NCBI GenBank assembly: GCA_037043455.1
Contig: JAWPHD010003247.1
Coordinates: 160,189 to 224,188 of the forward strand
Reading direction: 5' to 3'
Origin: Cyrtodaria siliqua
Taxonomy: Eukaryota > Mollusca > Bivalvia > Adapedonta > Hiatellidae
DNA: 64,000 nt
In this document: in pieces, positions 62,153 to 64,000 of the stretch
How positions within the stretch are numbered: position 1 is the first letter of the stretch
Layout: each line of letters starts with the position of its first letter
The notes under the pieces: model-generated
Seen by the model: the letters and a program-made list of their open reading frames with translations, nothing else
Databases searched by the model: none
What the model was told of the DNA's origin: nothing
Made by a program: the position numbers and the translations under genes

Positions 62153-64000
62153 AAGAAGAGGTCAATGACCTTGAAGCTCTACTGATTGATTTTGATTTCA
62201 GGAAGTACAGACTTGTTTTTTGAAAAATTATTTTTAGCCGTGGCGGCCATCTTGAATTTCCGGCCGACCTGAAATTTTGCTAGGATCAATTAGACATCAA
62301 GAGCAACATTCCTGTGAAGTTTCATGAAAATCCGTCAAGTAGTTTCACAGGAATAGTCGCTACAAGTTTTCATTATATAACTCTATGTAAACAAAGATGG
62401 CCGCTGACAGCCATGTTTAACGTTGAATCAAAATAATGTTTGACTCTGATAACCATCATGTCATGCTGATCATTTTACAAAAAGTCCCATATCAATATCA
62501 CTTATAGTTTTCAAGACGTAGTCGCTACAAACTTCTTTTTTAAAAGCTATAATTTTAGCTGTGGCGGCCATCTTGAATTTCTGGCCGATCTGAAATTTTG
62601 CTAGGATCAATTAAACATTAAGAGCAACATTCCTGTAAAGTTTCATGAAAATCTGCCAAGTAGTTTCAAAGGATTAGTCGCTACAAGTTTTTACTATATA
62701 ACTCTATGTAAACAAAGATGGCTGCTGGCAGCCATGTTTAACGTTGAATCAAAACAATTTTTGACAAGGACCAACATCATGTCATGCTGATCATTTTACA
62801 AAAAGTCCAATATCAATATCACTTATAGTTTTCAAGTAGTAGTCGCTACAGACTTGTATTTTGAAAATCTATTTTTAGCCATGGCAGCCATCTTGAATTT
62901 CCAGGCGACCTGAAATTTTGCTAGGATCAATTAGACATCAAGAGCAACATTCCTGTGAAGTTTCATGAAAATCCGTCAAGTAGTTTCAGAGGAGTAGTCG
63001 CTACAAGTTTTCATTATATAACTCTATGTAAACAAAGATGGCCACTGGCAGCCATGTTTAACGTCGAATCAAAATAATGTTTGACTCTTATAACCATCAT
63101 GTCATGCTGATCATTTTACAAAATGTCCCATATCAATATCACTTATAGTTTTCAAGACGTAGTCGCTACAAACTTCTTTTTTAAAAATCTATTTTTAGCT
63201 GTGGTGGCCATCTTGAATTTCTGGCCGACCTGAAATTTTGCTAGGATCAATTAGAAATTAAGAGCAATATTCCTGTAAAGTTTCATGAAAATCTGTCAAG
63301 TAGTTTCAAAGGATTAGTCGCTACAAGTTTTTACTATATAACTGTATGTAAACAAAGATGGCCTCTGGCAGCCATGTTTAACGTTGAATCAAACGATTTT
63401 TGACAAGGACCAACATCATGTCATGCTGATCATTTTAGAAAAAGTCCCATATCAATATCACTTATAGTTTTCAAGAAGTAGTCGCTACAAACTTGTATTT
63501 TGAACATTTATTTTTAGCCGTGGCGGCCATCTTGAATTTCCAGCCGACCTGAAATTTTGCTAGGATCAATTAGACATCAAGAGCAACATTCCTGTGAAGT
63601 TTCATGAAAATCCGTCAAGTAGTTTCAGAGGAGTAGTTGCTACAAGTTTTCATTATATAACTCTATGTAAACAAAGATGGCCGCTGGCAGCCATGTTTAA
63701 CGTCGAATCAAAAGGATTTTCGACTAGGACCAACATCATGTCATGCTGATCATTTTAGAAAAAGTCCCATATCAATATCACTTATAGTTTTCATGAAGAA
63801 GTCGCAACAAACTTGTTTTTTAAAAACCTATTTTTAGATCTGGCGGTCATCTTGGATTTCACATCAACATGAATTTTTGCTAGGATCAACTAGACTTCAT
63901 GGGCAACATTTCTGTAAAGTTTCATGAAAATCCATTCAGTAGTTTCAGAGGAGAAGTCGCTACAAAAAAAAGTTTATGGACAGACAGACGGACAGACGGA
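62153..64000 (+). mobile_element. Tandem-repeat element E2, second copy of E1 type, cut by the window end
   Basis: Begins agaggtcaatgaccttgaag, as E1 does, exactly where homology with copy A stops (after ataaaacaata). It has about five and a half units of 318 bp (tgtcatgctgatcatttta at about 62458, 62784, 63097, 63417 and 63738) and reaches its GACA/GGAC run at 63979. The terminal hairpin lies beyond the window. Confidence 0.75.

Overview
This is a eukaryotic, AT-rich, repeat-dense window. Genes are split by GT-AG introns. The repeats (Penelope-like and LINE retroelement remains, a tRNA-derived SINE, elements with internal tandem repeats ending in GGAC-rich runs and a hairpin) look like those of a bivalve mollusc. 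The species assignment is an inference; I cannot name the species.

The only convincing host genes are three copies of one seven-exon gene for a RhoGAP protein of the ARHGAP19 type. Copy A is 17849-21618 (-), copy B 30038-33802 (-) and copy C 51067-54753 (+). All three have intact reading frames (471, 470 and 469 aa), identical intron positions and phases, and a conserved arginine finger. A and B lie in a near-identical head-to-tail duplication of about 12.17 kb (units 16417-28587 and from 28588). C is an older inverted paralogue whose homology runs from about 49440 to 62150, matching 24343 down to 16238. Exons of C are conserved while introns and flanks have diverged, so the copies have been kept by selection.

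Layout: 1-2640, AT-rich sequence with a 41-bp minisatellite and a hairpin. 2795-5450, a retroelement tail and a decayed LINE split by a SINE with its target-site duplication. 5596-7772, a stretch bounded by inverted repeats. 7780-9180, LINE ORF2 remains. 9185-10160, a 121-136 bp tandem repeat. 10372-14138, several tails and part of a Penelope-like reverse transcriptase. 14139-16235, nothing recognised. 16238-40530, RhoGAP copies A and B, each followed by a large inverted-repeat structure of a 30-bp satellite enclosing a 26-bp minisatellite. 40480-43070, a long satellite array with higher-order repeats. 43489-48348, a candidate DNA transposon with 500-bp inverted ends, coding remnants and later retroelement insertions. 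49440-57290, RhoGAP copy C with a 1.48-kb hAT-like insertion in its 3' flank. 57301-64000, nested elements built from tandem repeats.

Apart from the three RhoGAP genes, almost all open frames are retroelement fragments or repeat artefacts. The most interesting structures are the three-copy RhoGAP cluster, the satellite-armed foldback structure, the 4.86-kb inverted-end element, and the nested tandem-repeat elements dated by an empty site in the paralogous copies.
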